Shown: one piece after another, positions 1-7,780 of the stretch
Numbering within the stretch: the stretch's first letter is position 1
Layout of the letters: the number at the start of each line of letters is the position of its first letter
Origin: Lishizhenia sp.
GTDB lineage: Bacteria; Bacteroidota; Bacteroidia; Flavobacteriales_D; Crocinitomicaceae
NCBI GenBank assembly: GCA_007117055.1
Contig: SKHH01000073.1
Coordinates: 1-23,108, forward strand
DNA: 23,108 nucleotides
Reading direction: 5' to 3'
Position numbers and translations under genes: made by a program
Notes under the pieces: model-generated
Told to the model about the DNA's origin: nothing
What the model saw: the letters and a program-made list of their open reading frames with translations, nothing else
Database searches by the model: none

Positions 1-1511
1 TTGACTAATTTCATGAAGTCAACAATGGAAATTGATTTACTAAAAATGGTGTCATTTTCAAGGTGTTCTTGAACATCTGAAATTCGTCCTAGCATGTGGT
101 TGCTGAATTTCCTTCCATCTTCCTTATAATCCACCATTATTTCGAATGGGATAGCCCCACCAAAATGAGCTTGGATGAACTCAATGTCTTTTAAAATTGG
201 GTCTGAGGGTGGTAAATCGCTTGTAAGGTTCCCGGTCGCTTCTACTTTTGTTAACCCCCAAATACTTGTTAAAACTACTAATGCAGCGACACTATAAACA
301 AGTGGGCGTTTTGTGGTAGATAAATAAACTAATTTATCAATGACCGCATTCGTATATGTTTTTTCAAGGTGTTTTAAATGTCTTGGTTTAGGAGGTTTAG
401 CAAAAGAAAAAACAATTGGAATGATACAAATAGAAAGCACAAAAACCATAAGTATATTGATAGAAGCAATGGTACCAAACTCTATCAGTTTTTCGGAATT
501 GGTGAAAATGAAAGTAGAAAAACCTAATGCTGTTGTTAAATTCGTTAAAAAAGTGGCGTTTCCAACTTTTTGAATAATACGTGATAGTGCTTTGGTTTTG
601 TTTCCATGGTCTTTTACCTCTCGATGAAATTTAGTTAATAGGAATATACAGTTTGGAATCCCAATTACAATCATCAAAGGAGGAATCAATGCCATTAAAA
701 TAGACAAGTTGAACCCAAATAACCCAATGGTTCCTAGTGACCAGATAACTGCTGTGAAAACGACGATATTACAAAATAATACCACACGAAAAGAACGAAA
801 GAATATATATAAAAGTAAGGAGGTCACTGCAATGGCCAATCCAATAAAGATGTACATTTCATTTACGACTCGCTTACCAATTACCACACGAATATGAGGT
901 AGTCCTGCGAAATGAATTTTCCCGAAATATTGTTCAAATTGAATTGCGTAGTTTTCTATATCTAGTACTACACCCGATTTTTTTTGGTCACTTAAAAATG
1001 ATTCATCAATAGAAATCATCATTAAAGAAACATTGGAAGAGTCGTTGTACAGCAGCCCATCATAAAGTGGGATTTGCCGTATTTCATATTTTACTTCTGA
1101 GATTGATTTTTTGGTAAATGTAGGGTCTTCAAAAACGGGTACAGCTTCAAATCGACCTTCTTCGGTGTTGTTGATTATGGTGAATAAATCAGCCTCAGAT
1201 AAAACGCTCGTAACTCCATCAAAGCTAGCAATAGAATCACTCAGTGTTTTCCAGCGTAAGAAGTTTTCTTCGGTGTAAAGTTGATCACTTTCAATTGCAA
1301 TTACCAAAGTACCTCCGTCTTCCCCAAACATTTCTTTAAATGCAAGGTAGGCACTTTGTGCAGGAGACTTTTTGGGAAGCATATTCCCATATTTATTATC
1401 TAATTTTAGCGATGTAAAGGCAAAGTAGCCCAAAAAAATGGTTATTACTCCAATGATTGAAAGTATTAACACTCTATTTCGTAATATTTTTTGGGATAAT
1501 TTAAACCACAT
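1..1511 (-). CDS. RND/MMPL superfamily exporter, partial (C-terminus off left edge)
   Basis: The frame stays open from an ATG at 1511 to the left edge, giving 503 visible residues of a probably 750-800 residue protein. The layout is that of the RND superfamily in its MMPL/hydrophobe-exporter form: one helix near residues 14-32, a large extracytoplasmic loop to about residue 215, then a block of five hydrophobic helices (about 219-385; for example LAIAVTSLLLYIFF and LIPPLMIVIGIPNCIFLL). Another helix follows near 405-425, and the start of the second large loop runs into the edge. This is half of the usual duplicated 6+6 helix plan. Such proteins use the proton gradient to move lipids or other hydrophobic molecules across the inner membrane, but the substrate cannot be read from sequence. 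A TATCTTTG -7 box lies 20 bp upstream. I am confident of the superfamily and unsure of the function. Confidence 0.85.
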   Translation of the reverse strand, partial: MWFKLSQKILRNRVLILSIIGVITIFLGYFAFTSLKLDNKYGNMLPKKSPAQSAYLAFKEMFGEDGGTLVIAIESDQLYTEENFLRWKTLSDSIASFDGVTSVLSEADLFTIINNTEEGRFEAVPVFEDPTFTKKSISEVKYEIRQIPLYDGLLYNDSSNVSLMMISIDESFLSDQKKSGVVLDIENYAIQFEQYFGKIHFAGLPHIRVVIGKRVVNEMYIFIGLAIAVTSLLLYIFFRSFRVVLFCNIVVFTAVIWSLGTIGLFGFNLSILMALIPPLMIVIGIPNCIFLLTKFHREVKDHGNKTKALSRIIQKVGNATFLTNLTTALGFSTFIFTNSEKLIEFGTIASINILMVFVLSICIIPIVFSFAKPPKPRHLKHLEKTYTNAVIDKLVYLSTTKRPLVYSVAALVVLTSIWGLTKVEATGNLTSDLPPSDPILKDIEFIQAHFGGAIPFEIMVDYKEDGRKFSNHMLGRISDVQEHLENDTIFSKSISIVDFMKLV

Positions 1512-1530
1512 GCAATCCTTAAATTTTGCA

Positions 1531-1538
1531 CAAAGATA
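1531..1538 (-). promoter_or_regulatory. Bacteroidota -7 promoter box for the RND exporter
   Basis: Read on the minus strand this is TATCTTTG, a perfect match to the Bacteroidota sigma-factor box TAnnTTTG. It lies 20 bp before the ATG at 1511, so the leader would be only about 10-15 nt. I see no convincing TTTG/TTG -33 box at 17-23 bp spacing, so this is a moderate call. Confidence 0.45.
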
Positions 1539-1556
1539 GATTTTTTTATAGGTTTC

Positions 1557-1795
1557 CCTAGCCCGCTTTATTCATGAATTTAATTTTGAAGCTATTTTAG
1601 GTACATGCCCCGAAGGAATTTATGCATATTTCAAGGGGTTGTAACGACAAATAGGTCAAAATTATATCAAAATCTGATAAAAAGAAGTGTCCCAAAAATG
1701 GGGATGCGATAAAATACTAGGGTTGAATTTAAAATGCTTTATATCAACGCTTTATTGTGTTTAAGGTGTCAGGTTGGTGAATAATGCGGGCTAGG
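1557..1795. repeat. MITE-like element with 18-bp terminal inverted repeats
   Basis: The left arm at 1557-1574 (CCTAGCCCGCTTTATTCA) and the right arm at 1778-1795 (TGAATAATGCGGGCTAGG) are reverse complements with one mismatch in 18. They enclose 203 bp of AT-rich DNA without a usable ORF. The same four bases, TTTC, lie directly outside both arms (1553-1556 and 1796-1799), as a short target-site duplication would. No transposase is present, so if mobile it would be a non-autonomous element or an IS remnant. The alternative is a long-range RNA or DNA hairpin of another kind. The inverted repeat is seen directly; the MITE reading is inference. Confidence 0.45.
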
Positions 1796-1825
1796 TTTCT
1801 TTCATTATAGCCTCATGAAGGTATA

Positions 1826-1858
1826 TAGGTGCACCATTAGTTTCTAATGATGCACCTA
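1826..1858 (-). terminator. Hairpin after paaZ, probable terminator
   Basis: The arms 1826-1840 and 1844-1858 pair over 15 positions with one C:A mismatch, around a three-base loop. The hairpin starts 10 bp past the paaZ stop codon, where a terminator is expected. On the paaZ strand it is followed by an AU-rich stretch rather than a clean U-tract, so termination may be weak. Alternatively it could act as a 3' stabilising hairpin. Confidence 0.5.
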
Positions 1859-1867
1859 GAAAATTGA

Positions 1868-3919
1868 TTATTTACTTTGGTCTAACTTTTTCACCATGGT
1901 AAGAATAGTAGCCAATCCAACGGTTTCATTATTCTCATCGTAGATATCTACTAAAAACTTCACAATTCCTTTCGCGATATCGTCTTCTGAACGTTTTTCT
2001 TGATCAATTTTTTCTTTCACCGTAAATCGAACGCCTATAGTTGTACCTGGATAAACTGGTTTTGTAAAACGACATGAATCTACACCATAATTTAAAAGTA
2101 CGGGTCCTTTTTTAGGATCTACAAATAAGCCTGCTGCTTTCGAAAGTAAGAAATATCCGTGTGCTACTCGTTTTTCAAAAATGGTTCCATCTAATGATGT
2201 TTCATCCATGTGTGCATAGAAGTTATCTCCAGAAACATTTGCAAAGTTTACAATGTCAGCTGTTGTAACAGTGTGTTTATGTGTAAATACAGTATCCCCA
2301 ACTTTTAACTCTTCAAAATGCTGTCTAAAAACATGTGGGTTTGCTTCTGGTTGGGCTCCACCAACTTGATATTGTTGTGTTATTTCTGTTATTGTTGTTG
2401 GATGTCCTTGTATGGCTGTACGCTGTAAATAGTGCAGAACACCACGTTTTCCTCCCATTTCTTCACCTCCACCTGCACGGCCTGGCCCTCCGTGTGTAAG
2501 CAATGGCATTGGAGATCCATGACCTGTACTTTCTTTTGCACAGTCGTTATTTAATACTAAAATTCTACCATTGACATGAGCTGCATTGACAACAAATTCT
2601 CTAGCCAATTTATCGTCAGCTGTTACTATAGAGGTAACTAAGGAACCTTTCCCTAATTCTGTGATTCTTACAGCATCCTCTATGTCCTTGTAAGGCATTA
2701 TTGTGGAAACAGGTCCAAATGCCTCAATGTTATGACAGTCGATATTTGTATGCGGATCATTATTTCTAAATAAAGTAGGAGAGAAGAAAGCACCTTTGTT
2801 TTTATCTGCTCCTACAACAGAAAACTCTTCTTGATTTCCGAATACTAATTCTTGAGACTTAGCCAATAAATCAACATTGTGTGCTACGCGTTCAACTTGA
2901 AGTTTTGTAGCAAGCGCACCCATTCTTACACCTTCTTGAGATGGGTCACCAATAGTTGTTGTACTTAAACGTTTCGCTACAGCATTTTGAACATCATCGA
3001 TCAGTTTTTCTGGAACCAATATTCTGCGTACTGCTGTACATTTTTGTCCTGCTTTTACAGTGATTTCTTTTGTTACTTCCTTCACGAAAAGATCAAACTC
3101 GGGAGTTCCAGGAATGGCGTCTTCACCCAATACGGATGCGTTTAGTGAATCAGCTTCTAAATTGAAAGGAACGGACTCTTCTAAAATACGTTCGTGGCCT
3201 TTTAAAATTTTACCAGTCGCCGCAGAACCCGTAAAGGTTACCACATCTTGGTAATTCACATGGTCAATGATGCCGCGACCTAAACCAGTGATTAATTGTA
3301 AACTTCCTTCTGGTAAAATTTTCGAAGCGATGATGTCTTTCACCATTAATTCCGTTAAATAACTGGTGTACTCCGAGGGCTTTACCACTGCGGGGACTCC
3401 TGCCATTAAATTGACTGCAATTTTTTCTAACATTCCCCAAATCGGGAAGTTAAAGGCATTGATATGAATAGCTACTCCTCGTTTTGGAACCATGATATGG
3501 TGTCCGATGAAAGTACCGTTTTTAGATAGAGGAGCAGCCTCACCATCTACATAGTAGGGCAGGTCTGGGAATTGTCTGCGCAATGAGGCGTTAGCAAAAA
3601 GGTTACCAATTCCTCCTTCAATATCTATCCAAGAATCTATTTTCGTAGCACCTGTAGCGGCACTTAATTTATAATAGTCATTTTTTTTCGTTAGAAGGTG
3701 CAGCGCTAATGCCTTTAACATCCTTCCTCGCTCCTGAAAGGTCATTTTACGTAGGGCACTTCCTCCTTTTTCACGACCATAAGCGAGTACACGTTCATAG
3801 TCAATTCCTTTGGAAGAAATTTCTGCAAAATCTTCTCCCGTAATTGCATGATGAGCCGTAAGTTCAACTCCTTCACCATTTACCCATTCACCACAAATAT
3901 AGTTTTGTATTTTCTGCAT
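1868..3919 (-). CDS. paaZ: Bifunctional oxepin-CoA hydrolase / 3-oxo-5,6-dehydrosuberyl-CoA semialdehyde dehydrogenase PaaZ
   Basis: At 683 residues this has nearly the length of E. coli PaaZ and the same two-domain fusion. Residues 1 to about 520 are an NAD(P)+-dependent aldehyde dehydrogenase: cofactor-loop motif FTGSAATG at 229-236, general base E255 in NLEADSLN, and catalytic C294 in GQKCTA. Residues about 535-683 are a MaoC-type hot-dog hydratase with the dyad D565/H570 in SGDNFYAH. In aerobic phenylacetate degradation the hydratase domain opens the oxepin-CoA ring and the dehydrogenase domain oxidises the resulting aldehyde. No other paa gene is in the window, so the gene stands alone with private flanks. 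A stand-alone MaoC-ALDH acting on another CoA-aldehyde is possible, but all catalytic residues match PaaZ. Confidence 0.93.
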   Translation of the reverse strand: MQKIQNYICGEWVNGEGVELTAHHAITGEDFAEISSKGIDYERVLAYGREKGGSALRKMTFQERGRMLKALALHLLTKKNDYYKLSAATGATKIDSWIDIEGGIGNLFANASLRRQFPDLPYYVDGEAAPLSKNGTFIGHHIMVPKRGVAIHINAFNFPIWGMLEKIAVNLMAGVPAVVKPSEYTSYLTELMVKDIIASKILPEGSLQLITGLGRGIIDHVNYQDVVTFTGSAATGKILKGHERILEESVPFNLEADSLNASVLGEDAIPGTPEFDLFVKEVTKEITVKAGQKCTAVRRILVPEKLIDDVQNAVAKRLSTTTIGDPSQEGVRMGALATKLQVERVAHNVDLLAKSQELVFGNQEEFSVVGADKNKGAFFSPTLFRNNDPHTNIDCHNIEAFGPVSTIMPYKDIEDAVRITELGKGSLVTSIVTADDKLAREFVVNAAHVNGRILVLNNDCAKESTGHGSPMPLLTHGGPGRAGGGEEMGGKRGVLHYLQRTAIQGHPTTITEITQQYQVGGAQPEANPHVFRQHFEELKVGDTVFTHKHTVTTADIVNFANVSGDNFYAHMDETSLDGTIFEKRVAHGYFLLSKAAGLFVDPKKGPVLLNYGVDSCRFTKPVYPGTTIGVRFTVKEKIDQEKRSEDDIAKGIVKFLVDIYDENNETVGLATILTMVKKLDQSK

Positions 3920-4290
3920 AATATTTTTTTAAGCCTCTAAAATAACTCTTTGTTATAAAACAGAATGAATTTTAGGCAGAATATTCTGACAGTGGATTGA
4001 TGGAATCCGCAAAATGTGTAAAAAATCATCGCAACAGCGCATAGAATTGGTCAAATTGAAAAATCTTATTTTCCTATCGGTTTATTGGTTAGGATAGCGT
4101 ATTTGTAATTGAATGCTTTTTTTTCCTTTCATGATTTTTATAACCTCTGGAATTTATATGTCGTTTGTTTTTTTTATTGTATAGTGCTTGTAGGAGTTAA
4201 CAATGCGGTCCCACGAGCAATTCTATTGCTTTACACGTAATGGTGTTAATTGGAGTTGATAATTTATTATCAGTAAAGAATAGTTTTCTA
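3920..4290. other. 371-bp intergenic region between nnr and paaZ
   Basis: No gene is supported here. It holds the upstream region of paaZ with the CAGAATATTCTG palindrome. Near the nnr end is a small AT hairpin, TGATAA-TTTA-TTATCA, at 4257-4272, 18 bp past the nnr stop and without a U-tract. Two imperfect copies of GGAGTTrAyAAT lie near 4194 and 4252. I see nothing else I can name. Confidence 0.5.
3977..3988. promoter_or_regulatory. 12-bp perfect palindrome upstream of paaZ, candidate operator
   Basis: CAGAATATTCTG is a perfect palindrome 58 bp before the paaZ start, with a further half-site CAGAAT at 3961-3966. Its placement suits a dimeric repressor of paaZ. No regulator is encoded nearby and no known operator is matched, so the role is inference only. 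Confidence 0.3.
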
Positions 4291-5811
4291 TTACGACACG
4301 CATCTAAATGCTTTGCCTAAGTGCTGAATAATATCAGAAGCCGTTAAAGATTCGTGACTTTCTTTTTTTAAACCGATATCTCCTGCTTTTCCATGTATAT
4401 AAACTCCTAGTAAAGCGGCTTCTAATGGACTATAACCTGAACTGATTAAACCGGTGATTATCCCGGTAAGTACGTCGCCAGTCCCGCCAGTAGCCATTCC
4501 TGGATTTCCTGTCGTGTTGAAATACACTTCCCCTGAGGGGGTAGCAATTGCCGTGTAAGCTCCTTTCACAATCGTAATGACATGGTGTTTTTTTGAAAAA
4601 TCTCGTTGCATACGTAACTGCTCAAAACTATTTTTGGTTTTGCATTGAATCAATCTTTCAAATTCCTTTGGATGAGGTGTAAGCACCGTTTCAATCGGAA
4701 GTAAAGAGAGTAGGCTTGGATTTTCAGCGATTATATTTAATGCGTCGGCATCAAGTACTAGAGGAGCGGTAGCCGAATTCAATAGTTCCTGTACAACTGA
4801 CTTAGTTTCATGTTGTTTTCCAATACCAGGGCCAATAGCGATGGCAGTGTATTGACCTATTTGGGGTAAAGAAGAAATAAATAAATCATGCTTATCTGGA
4901 GAGAAAAGTACTTCAGAGACCTGTGATTGTAATATCATTTCTGCACAAGCGGGCGCATGAACAGTTGTTAATCCACTACCGCTCTTGAGACATGCTTTTG
5001 TGCTTAATAATGCCGCACCGATCATGTTTTTTGACCCTGCAATAATTAAACTATGCCCATAGGTTCCTTTGTGTCCAAATTTTGATCTTTTTTTGTGAAT
5101 CGAGCGAATTTTTTCTTTTTCTAATAGTTGGTATGGTGACTTTTGTTTAGCTATGGCCTCGCGGTGCAAACCAATAGGAACTATTTTCCAATTTCCTACG
5201 TATTGTTCGTTTTCAGGAAATAAAAAACACAATTTTGGAAGTTCAAAAGTGAATGTGGCATCAGCCTGAATAATGCTGTCTTTTACTTGTTCGGCATTTC
5301 CTTCACTAAATAGTCCAGAAGGTATGTCTACACTAACGAGTAATTGTTTTTGAGATTGATTGATGTGTGTTATAAGCTGTAACGCTAATCCTTCAGTCGC
5401 TCGGTTCAGTCCTGTACCAAAAATGGCATCAATGATAACGCTATGGCTGGGGATCTTTGGAAAATCAGTATTTGACGCTAAGATTGAATAATCAACTCCA
5501 GTTTTCAATAAATGCTCTTCATTAATTGAAAAGTCTTTACTTTTTTGATTGCCGAGCAGTAAACTGAAAACGGAAACATCATATCCTTTTTCATCTAATA
5601 TTCGTGCGATAGCTAATCCATCTCCACCATTGTTTCCTGATCCTGCGAAAACAATTATTGGATGGTCTTTTAACGTTTTTTCAAAATCACTTAAAAGTTG
5701 TTGTACAAAATGTTGACTGGCACGTTCCATTAAATCAATCGATGCAATGGGCTCGTGTTGGATCGTATATTCGTCTATTTTTTTGATTTGTGCACCTGAT
5801 ACAATTTTCAT
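4291..5811 (-). CDS. nnr: Bifunctional NAD(P)H-hydrate epimerase / ADP-dependent dehydratase
   Basis: This 506-residue cytosolic repair enzyme restores NAD(P)H from its hydrated form NAD(P)HX. Residues 1 to about 215 form the YjeF_N epimerase (VFAGSGNNGGDGLAIAR at 54-70, IIDAIFGTGL at 126-135). Residues about 230-506 form the ribokinase-like dehydratase (IAGSKNMIGAALLSTKA near 257-273, GPGIGK at 327-332, LDADALN at 353-359, LTPHPKEFERL at 377-387, GMATGGTGDVLTG at 438-450). I start at the ATG at 5811, giving MKIVSGAQI as in homologues. A longer frame from 5841 would add ten hydrophobic residues that overlap the upstream gene. The start lies 10 bp after the stop of the Omp85 gene, so they are probably co-transcribed. 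Confidence 0.95.
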   Translation of the reverse strand: MKIVSGAQIKKIDEYTIQHEPIASIDLMERASQHFVQQLLSDFEKTLKDHPIIVFAGSGNNGGDGLAIARILDEKGYDVSVFSLLLGNQKSKDFSINEEHLLKTGVDYSILASNTDFPKIPSHSVIIDAIFGTGLNRATEGLALQLITHINQSQKQLLVSVDIPSGLFSEGNAEQVKDSIIQADATFTFELPKLCFLFPENEQYVGNWKIVPIGLHREAIAKQKSPYQLLEKEKIRSIHKKRSKFGHKGTYGHSLIIAGSKNMIGAALLSTKACLKSGSGLTTVHAPACAEMILQSQVSEVLFSPDKHDLFISSLPQIGQYTAIAIGPGIGKQHETKSVVQELLNSATAPLVLDADALNIIAENPSLLSLLPIETVLTPHPKEFERLIQCKTKNSFEQLRMQRDFSKKHHVITIVKGAYTAIATPSGEVYFNTTGNPGMATGGTGDVLTGIITGLISSGYSPLEAALLGVYIHGKAGDIGLKKESHESLTASDIIQHLGKAFRCVS

Positions 5812-5821
5812 AATGCGAAAA

Positions 5822-7303
5822 TTAAAAAATATGACCAACAACGAGAAATAATTGGCTGTCTTCTTTGGATACGGCGTAGTCTATTCTCAAAATAGTCGAT
5901 TGATTCCAAGCGATTCTAGCGCCAATTCCTGGGGAATATTTGAAATTATTTAATTGAAAATTTTGAAAGTTATCCCAAACTCTTCCTGCATCTATAAATG
6001 GAACAGCTGAAAGTGCGATATCCTGTTTAAATACTGAAAAAGAAGTGACTTTTGTGCGCAATTCAAGATTAGCAAAACCATAGATGAGTCCACCGAATCG
6101 GAACTTTTTGTATCCTCTTAAGGCATCTTCTCCTCCAAAAACACCCAAACGTCCTTGTTCTGCACTCCAGATGTCAAAAATTTCTCGGAAAAATATATCG
6201 CTTCCTTGAACGCTACTGAACATAACTCTACCGGCTAAAGTGGTTTCTGTTGGAAGAATGTTAGGCAAGACGGGTAGAAATTTTTGTGCTTGAAACTGAT
6301 TACGAACATAGTTGAAATCTGATCCTAACCATGAAGGAGAGTAACCGAAAGAGTATTCAATGAGACTTCCTTTTGAGGGATCTGGTTCGAAATCACGTGT
6401 ATCAAAGATTAGTCCGAGTTTTAGCTTTGATAAAAAACCTCCTTCGTAGCCAGAAATATTATTTTCAGCCCAAAAACTATTAGGGTCATGTTTTCCAGCA
6501 AGGTAGTCTTCGGTGACTTTAGTTTGACCACTTATGGCAGAAACTACATTTCCTTCGCTATCCAAGGCATCATCTAATATTTTACCGTCGTAGTGAAAAT
6601 AGGTAAGGTCAGTAATTCCAACTCCTGTGATCAAACGAAGCTTACCATCCATGAGCGTGCGTTCTGCTAGTAAGTCTGTTGCGTATTTTCTATAATGAAT
6701 CCAATTGTATCGTCGGTCGGTGTAAATCATGTCTGGGTCTTCTCCTAATTCGGCGTTTCCTGGTCGAATGGTTTTTATTTTCCGAATGTAATCGTCGTAA
6801 TGTAAATCTTCGTATAATTCCCCCGTAATAGGATCCCTGTAAGAAAGTCCTTGAAGAGATTGTTCTCCAGGACCGAAATATAATTTGTTGGGGTTGTCCG
6901 CAAAGTCGAAACGAAAGCGTGTGCGCCACTTCGTGTTTAGAAAATAAGGAACATCTAGTTTTACTCCAGCAGCAATTTTTCCATTTTGTGTAAAATTAAC
7001 AGAGAAGTCTGTTCTCAATCTAAAAGGTGTGTATTCGAAGAAAGGATCTTCTTTTGTGCCATTAAAATATAACTGCCCTCGGCCACCCACTCCAATGCCT
7101 TGAATGGGGTCGTAGCTTGCTCTGGGTAATCCAGTTAACATCCAGCCTTCTTTTTTTTTCGCTAAACGTGCGTCGGAAAGCTTTTTTGATTCATCAATTT
7201 TAAAAGGGAGTGAATCAGGAGGGGAAATACTCGTTTCTTGTGCAAACAAAGGGTAGCAGATAAATAGCGTTATCCAAAACCACAGGTGTTTTTTTAGTAT
7301 CAT
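5822..7303 (-). CDS. Omp85/D15 (BamA/TamA-like) outer-membrane beta-barrel protein without POTRA domains
   Basis: The protein has 493 residues, with a signal peptide ending near residue 22 (ITLFICYPLFAQ) and then a 16-strand-type surface-antigen barrel. Hallmarks are DTRDFEPDPSKG at 301-312, the loop-6 motif LRGYK at 395-399 (VRGF/Y in BamA), and a terminal aromatic (GHIF) typical of outer-membrane barrels. Only about 30 residues separate the signal peptide from the barrel, so there is no room for POTRA domains. That makes it unlike BamA itself and closer to short D15 proteins, which may pair with a lipid or protein transport partner. Its ATG overlaps the stop of the small membrane protein upstream by four bases (ATGA). 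Its exact cargo or role cannot be told from sequence. Confidence 0.85.
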   Translation of the reverse strand: MILKKHLWFWITLFICYPLFAQETSISPPDSLPFKIDESKKLSDARLAKKKEGWMLTGLPRASYDPIQGIGVGGRGQLYFNGTKEDPFFEYTPFRLRTDFSVNFTQNGKIAAGVKLDVPYFLNTKWRTRFRFDFADNPNKLYFGPGEQSLQGLSYRDPITGELYEDLHYDDYIRKIKTIRPGNAELGEDPDMIYTDRRYNWIHYRKYATDLLAERTLMDGKLRLITGVGITDLTYFHYDGKILDDALDSEGNVVSAISGQTKVTEDYLAGKHDPNSFWAENNISGYEGGFLSKLKLGLIFDTRDFEPDPSKGSLIEYSFGYSPSWLGSDFNYVRNQFQAQKFLPVLPNILPTETTLAGRVMFSSVQGSDIFFREIFDIWSAEQGRLGVFGGEDALRGYKKFRFGGLIYGFANLELRTKVTSFSVFKQDIALSAVPFIDAGRVWDNFQNFQLNNFKYSPGIGARIAWNQSTILRIDYAVSKEDSQLFLVVGHIF

Positions 7304-7650
7304 TTTGACGCCCCGATTATACGCAATAAGTCAATCAGAGGAGGAACTACCAAAAAGAGTGATCCGTATTTAGTGATGTCAAAAATCCAATCACTTGAAA
7401 TCCCAACGAACAATAAAGGAAGTAATACGGCGATTAAACCAATGTAATACAACCAATCGTACCATTCGATTTTTTTCTTGATAAATCGCTTGAGCAATTG
7501 AATTGTGATGTACACAATTAACGCTGTTAAAAGGGTAGAGGGAAGCTCTCTTAAAGCAGATGCGCTGGAAGCTGTCCAGTAATAAAAAGCAATATAACCA
7601 CTCGATAACAACAGACCTATGATGAATATAAATTGTATAATTCGCTTCAT
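7300..7650 (-). CDS. Small four-helix inner-membrane protein of unknown function
   Basis: The 116 residues carry four likely transmembrane segments, at about 5-25, 38-54, 63-83 and 96-111. A basic stretch RFIKKKIEWYDW lies between helices two and three. I do not recognise the family. The gene is first in a unit with the Omp85 barrel, coupled by an ATGA overlap, and nnr follows. The tight coupling supports translation of this ORF and hints at an envelope role, but no function should be assigned. The gene upstream is divergent, so the promoter lies in the 130 bp between them. Confidence 0.7.
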   Translation of the reverse strand: MKRIIQFIFIIGLLLSSGYIAFYYWTASSASALRELPSTLLTALIVYITIQLLKRFIKKKIEWYDWLYYIGLIAVLLPLLFVGISSDWIFDITKYGSLFLVVPPLIDLLRIIGASK

Positions 7651-7780
7651 GTTTTTTCTGCTAAACTACAAAAAAAAGTAAAAGCAAATAAAAGTTTTTA
7701 GGTAAAGAAGACCAATATTTCATTAACATTAGCTAGCTATAATTTAGGGTTTGTTATCTTCGTAAACAAATTAGGAAGGA

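Larger units (their letters stand above)
1512..1867. other. 356-bp intergenic region between paaZ end and exporter start
   Basis: No gene is supported here. From left to right it holds the exporter's promoter box, the 239-bp inverted-repeat element, and a strong hairpin next to the paaZ stop. Inside the element are two short G/C-rich pairs, CCCC...GGGG around 1606-1638 and TCCC...GGGA around 1690-1704, which may fold locally. I see no conserved RNA family that I can name. Confidence 0.6.

Noticed and set aside
340..897. Plus-strand ORFs of 77 and 62 codons
   Set aside because: They lie inside the well-supported minus-strand exporter gene, and their translations have no signal peptide, motif or sensible composition.
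3060..3254. Plus-strand ORF inside paaZ
   Set aside because: It is antisense to conserved catalytic text of PaaZ and is a frame shadow.
6690..6929. 79-codon minus-strand ORF in another frame of the Omp85 gene
   Set aside because: Same-strand shadow of a gene with clear barrel motifs on both sides.
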